A stretch of DNA of 64,000 nucleotides from Pseudomonadota bacterium. Its GTDB lineage: Bacteria > Pseudomonadota > Alphaproteobacteria > Sphingomonadales > Sphingomonadaceae. The DNA lies in contig JAEXAY010000032.1 of the NCBI GenBank assembly GCA_023457895.1, positions 38,103-102,102 of the forward strand. Direction: 5' to 3'. A program made the translations under genes and the position numbers. This document shows positions 50,310-59,220 of this stretch, piece by piece. The notes below the pieces were generated by a model. That model was not told the DNA's origin. It made no database searches and saw only the letters and a program-made list of their open reading frames with translations. Each line of letters begins with the position of its first letter. The stretch's first letter is position 1.

Positions 50310-50720
50310 ATGGATTGTGCCGACGCAAGCCCCGAAGCGGGGCAGACGCCCACGCCGATACGGACCGACGATGGCTTTGCCGGACTGGCCAGCCTCTCGC
50401 TGGATGGCCTCGCGGGCGAGCGGATCGTGATTGCCGGTTTCAGCGAAGATGCAAGAATCATCTACTGGTTCGAGTGCGACGGCTTAACCGATCATGCCCT
50501 GGTGCACCCCGATGCCTTGCTGACCATCATCAGTGATCCCGCCGTACGGTCAGTCGCAATCGCGCATAATCACCCGTCGGGTCATTGCCGGCCCAGCAAC
50601 AACGATCTCGAAACAACCCGAAAAATTGCAAGATTCTGCGCCTGTGCGGGTGTTCGGCTGATCGAACATCTGGTGATCGGCGCCGGCACATCCTACCGGA
50701 TTTTATGCCCGGACGCATAA
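50310..50720 (+). CDS. Stand-alone RadC-like JAB/MPN domain protein
   Basis: A 136-residue protein with the metal-binding JAMM motif of the RadC family: SVAIAHNHPSGHCRPSNND, and a C-terminal VRLIEHLVIGAGTSYRI. It lacks the N-terminal helix-hairpin-helix part of ordinary RadC (~220 residues). The start at 50310 (MDCADASPEAG) follows CCTCCCAGC; the longer open frame runs back toward thyA and is not homologous. Despite the name, RadC-type proteins have no proven repair role, and many lie on mobile DNA. Confidence 0.8.
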   Translation: MDCADASPEAGQTPTPIRTDDGFAGLASLSLDGLAGERIVIAGFSEDARIIYWFECDGLTDHALVHPDALLTIISDPAVRSVAIAHNHPSGHCRPSNNDLETTRKIARFCACAGVRLIEHLVIGAGTSYRILCPDA

Positions 50721-50828
50721 TAAATGCATCGCTGCGCAATTTTCAGAATTCATGCTTGAAAGCCGGGAACGGCGCTTCTATAGGACGCGCCTTGCCTCGG
50801 CAGGTTGCTCCCGCAATCCGCCATCGGT

Positions 50829-50905
50829 CGGGGAGTAGCTCAGCCTGGTAGAGCACTGTCTTCGGGAGGCAGGGGCCGGAGGTTCGAATCCTCTCTCCCC
50901 GACCA
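50829..50905 (+). tRNA. tRNA-Pro (CGG)
   Basis: A 77-nt gene with encoded CCA. The acceptor stem CGGGGAG/CTCCCCG is perfect. The D-arm is GCTCAGCCTGGTAGAGC, the anticodon arm CTGTC-TTCGGGA-GGCAG gives anticodon CGG, and the T-arm is GGAGGTTCGAATCCTCT. Confidence 0.97.
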
Positions 50906-50927
50906 ATTATCCATTTCCAAGCTTGCC

Positions 50928-52298
50928 TCAATTTTCGCGGAACGCCCGGCGTAGCTGGTCGGTCAGCGGCTTGGTCAGATAGGCGATCAGGCTGCGTTCG
51001 CCGGTCTGGATGAAGGCTTCGACCGGCATCCCTGCCCGCAGTTCGAGCTTGCCCGCCCTGGCGAGGCTCTGCGGATCGGGGCGGATGCGAACGACATAAT
51101 AGGACATGCCATTGCGCGGATCGGTCTGGCGGTTGGCCGATACGGTTTCGACCACCCCCTCGACTTCCGGCGTCGTCCGCGTGTTGAACGCCGACATCTG
51201 CAACTGCACCTTCTGGTTCTGCCGCACCTGATCGACATCGCGCGGCGAAACCTGCGCCTCGACCACCAGCGCATCGCTGTCGGGCACGATGTCGAGGATG
51301 GTTTCGCCCGGCGGAATCACGCCGCCCACCGTGGTGAAGACCAGCTTGTCGACTGTTCCGGATTGCGGCGCCCTGATGCTGATGCGGTTCATCGTGTCCT
51401 GCGCGGCAATCTTGTTGCGCTGAATCTCCGATAACTGGCTTTCGACCTGAGTCAGTTCATCGCCCGATCCGCTCCGCATATTGTTGCTGATGGTCAGCAT
51501 CTGCCCGCGTATTTCGGCAATCTGCGCGCGGGTCGTTGCGATATTGGCGTTCATCGCGCCAGCCTGAGAACGCAGTTCGACCGCCGTGCGCTCCAGCTGG
51601 TTGAGCCGGGCGAGGGTCGTGTAGCCCTTGGACCATAGCTCGCGTGTTGCCTGCAACTCCTTGTCGATCAGCGCCGCCTGCTCCTTGTTCGCGGCGAGTT
51701 GCTGCTGCATTCCCGCGATCTGCGCTTCCGCCTGCCTGACACGTTCGACCAGCTGCGCCTGCTGGCTCCCCGCCGTGCTATTGCGCAGATTTAGGACCCG
51801 CTGTTCCTCCCGCATCAATAGCGCAACCGAGCGATCACCGGCCCGCCGGGTGAGTTCGGCAGGAAAATCGATCCGCGATCGCCCTTCCCGTTCTGCCTTC
51901 AAGCGGGCGGATCGGGCCAGCAACTGATCATAATTTTCACCCGTGAGCGTGGCGGTCGCTCCGGTTACCGTGTCATCCAGCCGCAGCAGTTCCTGCCCGG
52001 CTTTCACCCGGTCACCTTCGCGCACCAATATGTCGGCAATGACGCCGCCGGTGGGATGCCCGATATGCTTGACGCGGGTTTCGACCATGAACTGGCCCGA
52101 GGCGATCACCGCCCCTTGCATCGGCACCAGTGCTGCAAGACCGCCGAGGATGAAGACCAGAACGCCCAGAATGACGAGGCCCCATTTGAGGTTCCGGTGG
52201 AGGCGATGCTCGGTTTCGCTCACGCCATGTTTAACCGCGCCCTGCCCCGCCGCCACCGGCAGATGCGCGTCGACCGGAGGCAAGATCACATCATTCAT
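50928..52298 (-). CDS. HlyD/PrtE-type periplasmic adaptor of a type I secretion system
   Basis: A 456-residue membrane fusion protein. One N-terminal membrane helix ([20 protein letters not shown]) is followed by a lipoyl/barrel half ([20 protein letters not shown]), a long coiled-coil hairpin (residues ~130-300) and the second barrel half ([20 protein letters not shown]). It ends with the HlyD signature region ([20 protein letters not shown] and [15 protein letters not shown]). The start at 52298 overlaps the ABC transporter stop by 8 nt. It links the ABC exporter to an outer-membrane channel that is not encoded nearby. Confidence 0.92.
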   Translation of the reverse strand: MNDVILPPVDAHLPVAAGQGAVKHGVSETEHRLHRNLKWGLVILGVLVFILGGLAALVPMQGAVIASGQFMVETRVKHIGHPTGGVIADILVREGDRVKAGQELLRLDDTVTGATATLTGENYDQLLARSARLKAEREGRSRIDFPAELTRRAGDRSVALLMREEQRVLNLRNSTAGSQQAQLVERVRQAEAQIAGMQQQLAANKEQAALIDKELQATRELWSKGYTTLARLNQLERTAVELRSQAGAMNANIATTRAQIAEIRGQMLTISNNMRSGSGDELTQVESQLSEIQRNKIAAQDTMNRISIRAPQSGTVDKLVFTTVGGVIPPGETILDIVPDSDALVVEAQVSPRDVDQVRQNQKVQLQMSAFNTRTTPEVEGVVETVSANRQTDPRNGMSYYVVRIRPDPQSLARAGKLELRAGMPVEAFIQTGERSLIAYLTKPLTDQLRRAFREN

Positions 52299-54129
52299 CG
52301 CTGCTCTCCGCTGGGCCACTCTCATTAGGAGCGGGGGGCGGCGTCGTGCCCGCCGTGGCTTGTGACGCGCGCGAGCGGACTGCAGAAATCCGCGATCTGA
52401 CCACACCATCGGCCGCAGACGCGGTTTTGGGCGGTTTTGCCGCACCCGGCGGCAAAAGCTTGGGCAGCACTTCGTCTCGCGGCCCATAAGCCATCACCCG
52501 CCCCTCCTTCATATAGAGCAGCATATCCGCTTCGGCGAGCGCACTCGGGCGATGGGCTACCACGATGACAATCGCACCTTCACGTTTGACCTCGGCAATG
52601 GCGCGCGTCAACGCGGCCTCGCCTTCGGTATCGAGATTGGAGTTTGGCTCGTCGAGCACGATCAGGAAGGGAGCGCGGAACAGCGCGCGCGCCAGCGCGA
52701 TGCGCTGCCGCTGGCCAGCCGAAAGATTGCCGCCGTTGGGGCCGAGAGGCGTGTCATATCCATTGGGCAGGCGCAGGACGAGATCATGAATTCCAGCCTT
52801 AGTAGCAGCGTCAATGATTTCTTCTGACTTCGCATCCGCGCGAAAGCGGCTGATATTCTGTGCGACTGTGCCATCGAACAGTTCGACATCCTGCGGGAGA
52901 AAACCAATATGGGGCCCAAGCTCGCCGGGAGACCATTGTTCGATCGTCGCACCATCAATGCGCACCTCTCCCCGCAAGGCGGGCCAGATTCCAACGATGG
53001 TGCGGATGAGCGAGCTCTTGCCCGAAGCACTCGGCCCAACCACCCCGAGAACCTGGCCTGCCTTAAGAGCAAAACTGACATCCTGGACCGTCACCTTGCG
53101 CGCGGCAGGGGGGCCCGAGGTTATATTCTGGACGGTTAGCGACTGCGCTGGCCTGGGCAGTTGCGTCCGGGGCAGATTCTCGGGGAAGCCCGCCATCCAT
53201 TCATCGAGCCGTGCGAGGCTTTGGCGGGCGGTGACGAGCGGGCGCCACTGGGCAATGGTTTGCTCGATAGGCGCAAGAGCGCGCGAGCTGATGATCGAAC
53301 TGGCAATGATGATCCCGCCTGAGGCCTTGTCATTGATGACAAGCCACGCACCCACTGCCAGCACCATAGACTGGAGGAAGATACGGAAGATACGCGACAG
53401 GATTTGCAGCCCGCCCGATGTGTCGGACAACTCCGTGTTGGCCGCGAGGAAATGGTCGCTGTTATTGTTCCACTGCGCCTTGACTGTATCGGCCATCCCC
53501 ATCGCGCGGAGCACCTCGGCATTACGCCGTCCGGCTTCGGCAATGGCATAGCGGGTCTGCGAGATCTGGGTAAAATTCTTCGTTTTTGACGACGTCGCCC
53601 GATCCGCGAAGATGGTCAGCGCAATCAGGACCAGCGCTCCCAGTAATGTCAGCAAGCCGAGCTGGTAATGAAAGGCAAACAGGATGCCAAGATAGAGGAC
53701 CACCCAGGGCAGGTCGAACAGGGCCAGCGGTCCGGTTCCGGAAAAATAGCCCCGCACCTGATCAAGGTCACGCACCGGCTGCAAGCCTTCCGCCCCGTCC
53801 CCCGACCGCAGCGGAAATTGGGTGACAATATCGAACACCCTGCTCGACAATTGCCGGTCCACCAGCGCGCCGATCTGGATCATGACTCGCGATCGAAATA
53901 ATTCAAGGAGTCCCTGGAACAGGTAGGCGACCGTCACCAGCACGATCAGACCGAACAGCGTCGCCCCGCTCCGGCCCGGCAATACCTCGTCGTACACCAG
54001 CAGCATGAAAAACGATCCGGCCAGAGCCAGAATGTTGAGAACCGCGCTGAAAAGAAAAATGGATATAAAAACCGGCCGGCGCGCGCTGAACAGCTGCGAC
54101 AGGGTCGAATTGGCACCGGGTTTGAACAT
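52291..54129 (-). CDS. Type I secretion ABC transporter (PrtD-like permease/ATPase)
   Basis: A 612-residue half-transporter. The N-terminal membrane domain (residues ~20-300) has several helices such as ISIFLFSAVLNILALAGSFF, and LALFDLPWVVLYLGILFAF. The nucleotide-binding domain has Walker A GPSASGKSS, signature NLSAGQRQRIALARALF, Walker B FLIVLDEPNSNLD and the switch His in VVAHRPSA. No C39 peptidase domain is present, which is the PrtD/RTX-protease class. A Ser/Pro/Ala tail (~60 residues) ends it. AAGGG lies 5 nt before the ATG. No RTX-like substrate gene is visible. Confidence 0.93.
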   Translation of the reverse strand: MFKPGANSTLSQLFSARRPVFISIFLFSAVLNILALAGSFFMLLVYDEVLPGRSGATLFGLIVLVTVAYLFQGLLELFRSRVMIQIGALVDRQLSSRVFDIVTQFPLRSGDGAEGLQPVRDLDQVRGYFSGTGPLALFDLPWVVLYLGILFAFHYQLGLLTLLGALVLIALTIFADRATSSKTKNFTQISQTRYAIAEAGRRNAEVLRAMGMADTVKAQWNNNSDHFLAANTELSDTSGGLQILSRIFRIFLQSMVLAVGAWLVINDKASGGIIIASSIISSRALAPIEQTIAQWRPLVTARQSLARLDEWMAGFPENLPRTQLPRPAQSLTVQNITSGPPAARKVTVQDVSFALKAGQVLGVVGPSASGKSSLIRTIVGIWPALRGEVRIDGATIEQWSPGELGPHIGFLPQDVELFDGTVAQNISRFRADAKSEEIIDAATKAGIHDLVLRLPNGYDTPLGPNGGNLSAGQRQRIALARALFRAPFLIVLDEPNSNLDTEGEAALTRAIAEVKREGAIVIVVAHRPSALAEADMLLYMKEGRVMAYGPRDEVLPKLLPPGAAKPPKTASAADGVVRSRISAVRSRASQATAGTTPPPAPNESGPAESSDE

Positions 54130-54417
54130 ACCGACCCTTGTCAAAGCAAAAACAGAGTTATTCGATTAGCGCCAGCGCCTTCAGGCATCAACCTTCCAGA
54201 TCAGATCCAATGCGGAAGGTATTGAGGAAAAGCAGATGGCGGGCCGAAGCCGACGAAACGGAGAACTACACCTACGCTATAGCCCTCCCAAATGACCCGT
54301 GAGGCTTTGGTTGATTGTGTTCCGCACGCCCCTTGCTCGTAACCGTCCGGCGAGACCCGCTTGTCGAGTTTTGGCCGTGTGCCCAAGACGTCTTTAAGGA
54401 CGCGCTTAAGGACAGCC

Positions 54418-54786
54418 ATGACGCAGGTAACGGTTCTGACGGGGGCGGTACGTCGCCGGAATTGGTCAGATGAGGAGCGATTTGAGATTTTGCGCGAGGC
54501 GTTTTCGCCGGGGGGCAAGGTGCAGGACGCTGCTCGACGTTATGACGTTTCTCGCAGCCTGATTTATAAATGGCGGCGAGCGGCCTTGGGCCGCGCGCAT
54601 GCGGCCTTCGCCCCGGCGGTGATCGATGATGCGGCGGAGCCAGCCTTGGCCCCGCTATCCCCGGCCGAACCGGAAGTGGCGCAAGGATCGGTAATCGTGC
54701 TGGAACTGGCCGATGGTCGACGGCTTCGCATTTCGGCGGCGGCGCCGCCCGCGCTCGCGGTAGCCGCGCTAAGGGCGGTGCGATGA
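54418..54786 (+). CDS. tnpA: IS66 TnpA-like protein (HTH)
   Basis: A 122-residue accessory protein of IS66 elements with an N-terminal helix-turn-helix (NWSDEERFEILREAFSPGGK, then VQDAARRYDVSRSLIYKWRR). The C-terminal part (GSVIVLELADGRRLRISA) matches the family. The start ATG at 54418 follows the left terminal repeat by 79 nt. Its stop overlaps the tnpB start (ATGA). Confidence 0.9.
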   Translation: MTQVTVLTGAVRRRNWSDEERFEILREAFSPGGKVQDAARRYDVSRSLIYKWRRAALGRAHAAFAPAVIDDAAEPALAPLSPAEPEVAQGSVIVLELADGRRLRISAAAPPALAVAALRAVR

Positions 54787-55124
54787 TCCCGGCGGGCGCA
54801 CGGGTGTGGATCGCGATGGGCCACACCGATATGCGGCGCGGGATGCAAAGCCTGGCCGCGATGGTCCAGCAGCACTTCACGAAGGATCCGTTCGCCGGCG
54901 ATCTTTGGGTCTTCCGGGGCCGCAGCGGCACGCTGGTGAAGATCATTTGGCACGACGGTATCGGTATGTCGCTCTACGCCAAGCGGCTTGAGAAGGGCCG
55001 CTTCATCTGGCCTTCGGCGAAGGACGGCGTGGTGTCGCTCACGAGTTCGCAGCTTGCCTGCCTGCTCGATGGGATCGACTGGAGGAACCCGCAATATTCC
55101 TGGCGTCCGCAAAGCGCCGGATAG
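54783..55124 (+). CDS. tnpB: IS66 accessory protein TnpB (Orf2)
   Basis: A 113-residue protein of the IS66 Orf2 family: ARVWIAMGHTDMRRGMQSLA, DPFAGDLWVFRGRSGTLVKI, IIWHDGIGMSLYAKRLEKG and LLDGIDWRNP. It is required together with TnpA and TnpC for transposition of IS66 elements. Translationally coupled to tnpA by ATGA. Confidence 0.94.
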   Translation: MIPAGARVWIAMGHTDMRRGMQSLAAMVQQHFTKDPFAGDLWVFRGRSGTLVKIIWHDGIGMSLYAKRLEKGRFIWPSAKDGVVSLTSSQLACLLDGIDWRNPQYSWRPQSAG

Positions 55125-55153
55125 TTTTGGATTAGCCCATTTTCGGCTTGCGC

Positions 55154-56848
55154 GTGAACGGCGACGATGATTCACTCGATGCCGTGGAAGCCGCCGTTTC
55201 GCCCTTTCCGAACGACGCCGATACGCTCAAGGCGTTGCTGGCGAAGGCGCTTCACAAGGTCAACGAAGCCGAGCAACGCGCCCTGGCCGTCGAGGCCGAA
55301 CTGGCCAATGCCCGCGCCCGTGAGAGCGCAGCCGAGGCGATGATTGCGCAGCTCAAGCTGCAGAACGCCAAGCTGCGGCGCGAACAATATGGCGCCAGCG
55401 CCGAACGCACCGAGCGGCTGCTCGTGCAGATGGAACTGGAACTCGAAGATTTCGAAGCCGACGCGGCCGAGGACGAACGCGCCGCCGAAGCGGCTGCGGC
55501 GAAGACGACCACTGTCGTCGCATTCGCGCGCAAGAAGCCGGTCAGGAAGCCGTTTCCTGATCATCTCCCGCGCGAACGCGTGGTCGTTTCCGCCCCATGT
55601 TCGTGCCCTGCTTGCGGCGGCGCCCGGCTGTCCAAGCTCGGCGAGGATGTCACCGAGACGCTGGAAGTGATCCCGCGCTCGTGGAAGGTGATCCAGACCG
55701 TGCGCGAGAAGTTCGCCTGCCGGGATTGCGAGAAGATCACGCAGCCGCCAGCCCCGTTCCACGTCACTCCGCGCGGATGGGCCGGGCCAAGCTTCCTCGC
55801 CATGCTGCTGTTCGACAAGTACGGCCAGCATCAGCCGCTCCACCGCCAAGCCGAACGTTTCGCCAGCGAAGGCGTGCCGCTCAGCGTCTCGACGCTCGCC
55901 GACCAGATCGGCGCGGCCTGCCTGGCGCTCATGCCGATCCATCAGTTGGTCGAGGCCCATACGCTGGCCGCCGAGCGCCTGCACGGCGACGACACCCCCG
56001 TGCCGGTCATGGCCAAGGGCAAGACCATCACGGGCCGATTATGGGACTACGTGCGCGACGACCGCCCCTTCGGAGGCGATGATCCCCCCTCGGTCGTCTT
56101 CTACTATTCGCGCGACCGACGCGGCGACCATCCACGAGCCCACCTTGCAGCCTGGTCCGGGATTCTGCAGGCGGACGCCTATGGCGGCTACAATGAGCTA
56201 TACGCTCCGAACCGGCAGCCGGGGCCGATCCTTGAGGCTGGATGCTTCGCCCACGCGAGGCGGAAATTCTTCGAGCTGGCCGACGTCGAGGGTGCGGCGC
56301 GTAAGAAGAGCCACGGCGAGAAGTCCGGGATCGTCTATCCGATCGCGCTTGAGGCCGTGCAGAAGCTCGACGCCCTGTTCGCGATCGAGCGCGGTGTGGG
56401 CGGCAAGAGCCCGGTCGAGCGTCGCGCCGTCCGCCAGGAACTCAGCGCGCCGCTGATGGCCGAACTCCACGAATGGTTGAACGCGCAGCTCGCCCGGATC
56501 TCGCGCAACCACGATCTCGCCAAGGCCATCAACTACATGCTGCGCCGCTGGAACGCATTCACCCGCTTTCTCGACGACGGCAGGGTCTGCCTTTCCAACA
56601 ACGCCGCCGAGCGTTCGCTGCGCTGTGTGCCGCTTGGACGCAAGTCGTGGCTGTTCTGCGGGTCCGACCGCGGCGGCCAGCGCGCGGCGGTCGCTTATTC
56701 GCTGATACAAACCTGCCGGCTCAACGACGTCGATCCCCAGGCATGGCTCGCCGACGTTCTCGCCCGTATCGCCGAGCACCCCATCAGCCGTCTCCACGAA
56801 TTGCTCCCGTGGAAATGGCAGGCCGCCAAAGTCGATATCGCCGCCTAG
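55154..56848 (+). CDS. tnpC: IS66 family transposase TnpC
   Basis: About 564 residues. A coiled-coil leader with KLRREQYGASAERTERL is followed by a zinc-finger-like part (CSCPACGGARLSKLGEDVTE ... CRDCEKITQPP). The DDE catalytic domain has RLHGDDTPVPV, LQADAYGGYNELYAP and the Glu in LSNNAAERSLRCVPLGRKSW. The reading frame is intact. The start is GTG 55154 or TTG 55148; neither has a clear ribosome site. The C-terminal end LLPWKWQAAKVDIAA* is immediately followed by the HerA-like frame. Confidence 0.93.
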   Translation: MNGDDDSLDAVEAAVSPFPNDADTLKALLAKALHKVNEAEQRALAVEAELANARARESAAEAMIAQLKLQNAKLRREQYGASAERTERLLVQMELELEDFEADAAEDERAAEAAAAKTTTVVAFARKKPVRKPFPDHLPRERVVVSAPCSCPACGGARLSKLGEDVTETLEVIPRSWKVIQTVREKFACRDCEKITQPPAPFHVTPRGWAGPSFLAMLLFDKYGQHQPLHRQAERFASEGVPLSVSTLADQIGAACLALMPIHQLVEAHTLAAERLHGDDTPVPVMAKGKTITGRLWDYVRDDRPFGGDDPPSVVFYYSRDRRGDHPRAHLAAWSGILQADAYGGYNELYAPNRQPGPILEAGCFAHARRKFFELADVEGAARKKSHGEKSGIVYPIALEAVQKLDALFAIERGVGGKSPVERRAVRQELSAPLMAELHEWLNAQLARISRNHDLAKAINYMLRRWNAFTRFLDDGRVCLSNNAAERSLRCVPLGRKSWLFCGSDRGGQRAAVAYSLIQTCRLNDVDPQAWLADVLARIAEHPISRLHELLPWKWQAAKVDIAA

Positions 56849-59028
56849 AGTCCATTGCTGGCTTGGTTATCGGAGCGGTTGAGTCTGTTTCGCCTGATGA
56901 AATCCGCATCCTGCTCGAATTGGATGCACCGCAGGCAACGGCGCTGAACACAGGAACACCCGCCGCATTTCCTCGGCTCAATGGCTATGTCCTTATTCCT
57001 AACGAGGCCGGCGCGACGGTCGCCTACATATCATGGATCGGGATAGAACGGTCGCCCTATCCCAAACGGTCGGGCTTGAAAGATTTCGGTCTGATCGACC
57101 TCCCGTTTCCACTGCGAAAGATGTGCGTCTCGCCTGTCGGCACACTCACGTCTCGGCGGGACCGAGCATCGAAGCAGACAGTGTATGAACTGTCGCGCGG
57201 CGTCGCCGCGTTTCCGTCAGTGGGCGATCAGGTGCTTATGCCGACGCCTGAACAGGTCGAGGCTATCGTTGGTGCGAAGGAGTCGGATCGGCGTGTCCGT
57301 ATCGGGACTTCCGCCCTTGCATCGAGCGCCGAGATCAAGGTCGATCCCGACAAGCTATTCGGCAGACATCTCGCCGTGCTCGGCAACACGGGCAGTGGCA
57401 AGTCCTGTACGGTTGCTGGGCTGATCCGCTGGTCGCTCGACGCGGGAGCAAAAGCGATGAGTGACGCAGGCCGAAAAGGTCATCCGAACGCGCGCTTCAT
57501 CGTTCTAGATCCCAATGGCGAATATGCCAAAGCCTTTGCGGATCGCGGAGATCAACTCCGTCTGTTCCGAGTCCCACCAGTCGTTGGAACTGAAAGAGAG
57601 CTGGATGTTCCGGCATGGCTTTGGAGCGGCCATGAATGGACTGCCGTTGCCCATGCCCAGCCGGGTGCGCAACGTCCGCTTCTGTTGCGCGGGATACGAG
57701 AACTGAAGAGTGGCCATCATGAAGATGTACCGCGAGAAGCCACCATTAAGCGGCATCTGCTTGTTTCAAGTGGCCGCATAACCGCCATGCTCAATATGGG
57801 AAGCACTGCCTTCGCCGGAGCGGTCGGCCCCCGGTTTGATTGTGCGCGCTTGCTGGGCGGCATCGGCGAGGATTCCGCTCATTTTGCAGCATCAGTCGAT
57901 GACCCAGCGACGACGCTGCTGCAAACGCTTTCTGTAACAATCACTGAGATTGTTGACTCCCGGCGGTCGGGACCGACCTATTTTAACGACTTCTTAGTCG
58001 GCGATCTTGAATCGGCCCGTGACGCCATCACTGTTGTCACAGATGCCCTACCGGATATTGTCGGCGCGGCCGCCGCAATCAATGAAGACGCTCCAGTTCC
58101 CTTCGATGTCACACTGCTTGCCGAACATCTGGATCATCTGGCTGCCGAGCAAGGCGGAAATTTCGCGGCGTTCATTAGCACACTTGGCCTTCGTATTCGC
58201 AGCATGCTCGCGGATCAACGGCTTGGAAGCGTCATTGGAAAAGCACCGCCAACAAGCTTCGAGGAATGGCTAAAAAGTTACATCGGCGATGACGGCGCAC
58301 GCAATGGCCCGCTAGCTGTCGTCGACCTTTCCTTGGTCCCCTCCGAAGTCGTTCACGTCGTTGTGGCCGTGCTGGCGCGGGTGATTTTTGAATCTCTGCA
58401 ACGCTATCGGCGGCTCCATGCAGAGGGACTATCACTGCCCACAGTCCTCGTGCTGGAAGAAGCGCACACCTTCATTCGACGCGGTAAGGACGACGAAGGC
58501 CCGGCGTCCAGTCCCAACCAGCTCTGCCGAGAAATTTTCGAGCGCATTGCCCGCGAGGGGCGCAAATTCGGCTTAGGTCTGGTGCTGTCGTCGCAGCGAC
58601 CATCAGAGCTTTCGCCGACCGTTTTAGCTCAGTGCAACACCTTCATTCTCCATCGTATCGTCAACGATTCCGACCAAAACCTTGTCGCGCGTCTTGTACC
58701 AGACAATGTGGGAGGGTTACTGCGCGATCTGCCCAGCTTGCCATCAAAACAGGCGATCCTGCTGGGGTGGGCGACGCCTATTCCCGTACTGGTCGAGATC
58801 GACGAGTTGGCAAAGGAGCATCAGCCTCAATCCGCTGACCCTGATTTTTGGGATGTTTGGACAGGTGCCAACAAGCGCGAAGTTGATTGGCATCGGATCG
58901 CCCGGCACTGGACAGCCCCTATCGCAGGTGACGCTCAAAGCATGGAACCGTCAACGGCATCTAGCGAGGGTACGGTTCCCATGGACAATTCCAGTTCTCC
59001 CGATCTGGATGACGACATTCCTTTCTGA
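56815..59028 (+). CDS. HerA-like ATPase (DUF87), 5' end replaced by the IS66 element
   Basis: A RecA-fold translocase of the HerA/FtsK kind. The HAS-barrel (AGLVIGAVESVSPDEIRILL ... RLNGYVLIPNEAGATVAYIS) is followed by Walker A GNTGSGKS (190-197 counted from 56815), FIVLDPNGEYAKAF, Walker B VLVLEEAH (544-551) and LSSQRPSELSPTVLAQCNT. Homology begins with ESIAGLVIG right at the tnpC stop, and no native ATG remains. The nearest in-frame ATG is 56815, inside the tnpC 3' end, and would add 11 foreign residues. HerA proteins of this type are the motor partners in defence pairs such as SIR2-HerA and DUF4297-HerA; here no nuclease or SIR2 gene is adjacent. It may be expressed from the IS or be dead. 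Confidence 0.8.
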   Translation: MAGRQSRYRRLESIAGLVIGAVESVSPDEIRILLELDAPQATALNTGTPAAFPRLNGYVLIPNEAGATVAYISWIGIERSPYPKRSGLKDFGLIDLPFPLRKMCVSPVGTLTSRRDRASKQTVYELSRGVAAFPSVGDQVLMPTPEQVEAIVGAKESDRRVRIGTSALASSAEIKVDPDKLFGRHLAVLGNTGSGKSCTVAGLIRWSLDAGAKAMSDAGRKGHPNARFIVLDPNGEYAKAFADRGDQLRLFRVPPVVGTERELDVPAWLWSGHEWTAVAHAQPGAQRPLLLRGIRELKSGHHEDVPREATIKRHLLVSSGRITAMLNMGSTAFAGAVGPRFDCARLLGGIGEDSAHFAASVDDPATTLLQTLSVTITEIVDSRRSGPTYFNDFLVGDLESARDAITVVTDALPDIVGAAAAINEDAPVPFDVTLLAEHLDHLAAEQGGNFAAFISTLGLRIRSMLADQRLGSVIGKAPPTSFEEWLKSYIGDDGARNGPLAVVDLSLVPSEVVHVVVAVLARVIFESLQRYRRLHAEGLSLPTVLVLEEAHTFIRRGKDDEGPASSPNQLCREIFERIAREGRKFGLGLVLSSQRPSELSPTVLAQCNTFILHRIVNDSDQNLVARLVPDNVGGLLRDLPSLPSKQAILLGWATPIPVLVEIDELAKEHQPQSADPDFWDVWTGANKREVDWHRIARHWTAPIAGDAQSMEPSTASSEGTVPMDNSSSPDLDDDIPF

Positions 59029-59165
59029 GGATTGAGACTTAGGGCTCTGCCCTCCGCGCACTTCAAAAGGCTTCCGCCCAGCTTCCTTCGCGCGTGGCGC
59101 GCTCCGTGCAGCCGGTTCCCCGCGAAGCCTCCTTCCGTTTGCACACCCGGTCTCGGCGACGGCCA

Positions 59166-59201
59166 GAAGGTCAGGCGCGGCGTTCCGCTTCGCTGACCTT
59201 C
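59166..59201 (+). repeat. Inverted repeat in the ardA leader
   Basis: GAAGGTCAG (59166-59174) is repeated in inverse as CTGACCTTC (59193-59201), around an 18-nt GC-rich centre, 19 nt before the ardA ATG. It lies in a 190-nt GC-rich stretch without genes. It could be a regulatory hairpin. Confidence 0.5.
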
Positions 59202-59220
59202 AGACCCGAGGATCAGAGAC

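Larger units (their letters stand above)
54339..56848 (+). mobile_element. IS66-family insertion sequence, right end not found
   Basis: The left end begins GTAACCGTCCGGCGAGACCC, the GTAA start expected for IS66 inverted repeats. The three genes tnpA, tnpB and tnpC follow in the usual order. The matching right repeat (GGGTCTCGCCGGACGGTTAC) is not present within the ~350 nt after tnpC that I checked base by base, and no copy of the flanking CCTTGCTC was seen there. The element therefore seems cut at its right end, exactly where the HerA-like gene begins. Coordinates of the right boundary are the tnpC stop and are approximate. Confidence 0.8.

Noticed and set aside
54201..54518. A 105-codon minus-strand frame across the IS66 left end
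   Set aside because: It spans the terminal repeat and the tnpA start in antisense and has no homology or ribosome site.
59148..59170. CCCGGTCTCGGCGACGGCC as a possible right end of the IS66 element
   Set aside because: It shares GGTCTCG with the expected terminal repeat but then differs by several bases and gaps, and would place herA inside the IS; no flanking duplication of CCTTGCTC was seen.
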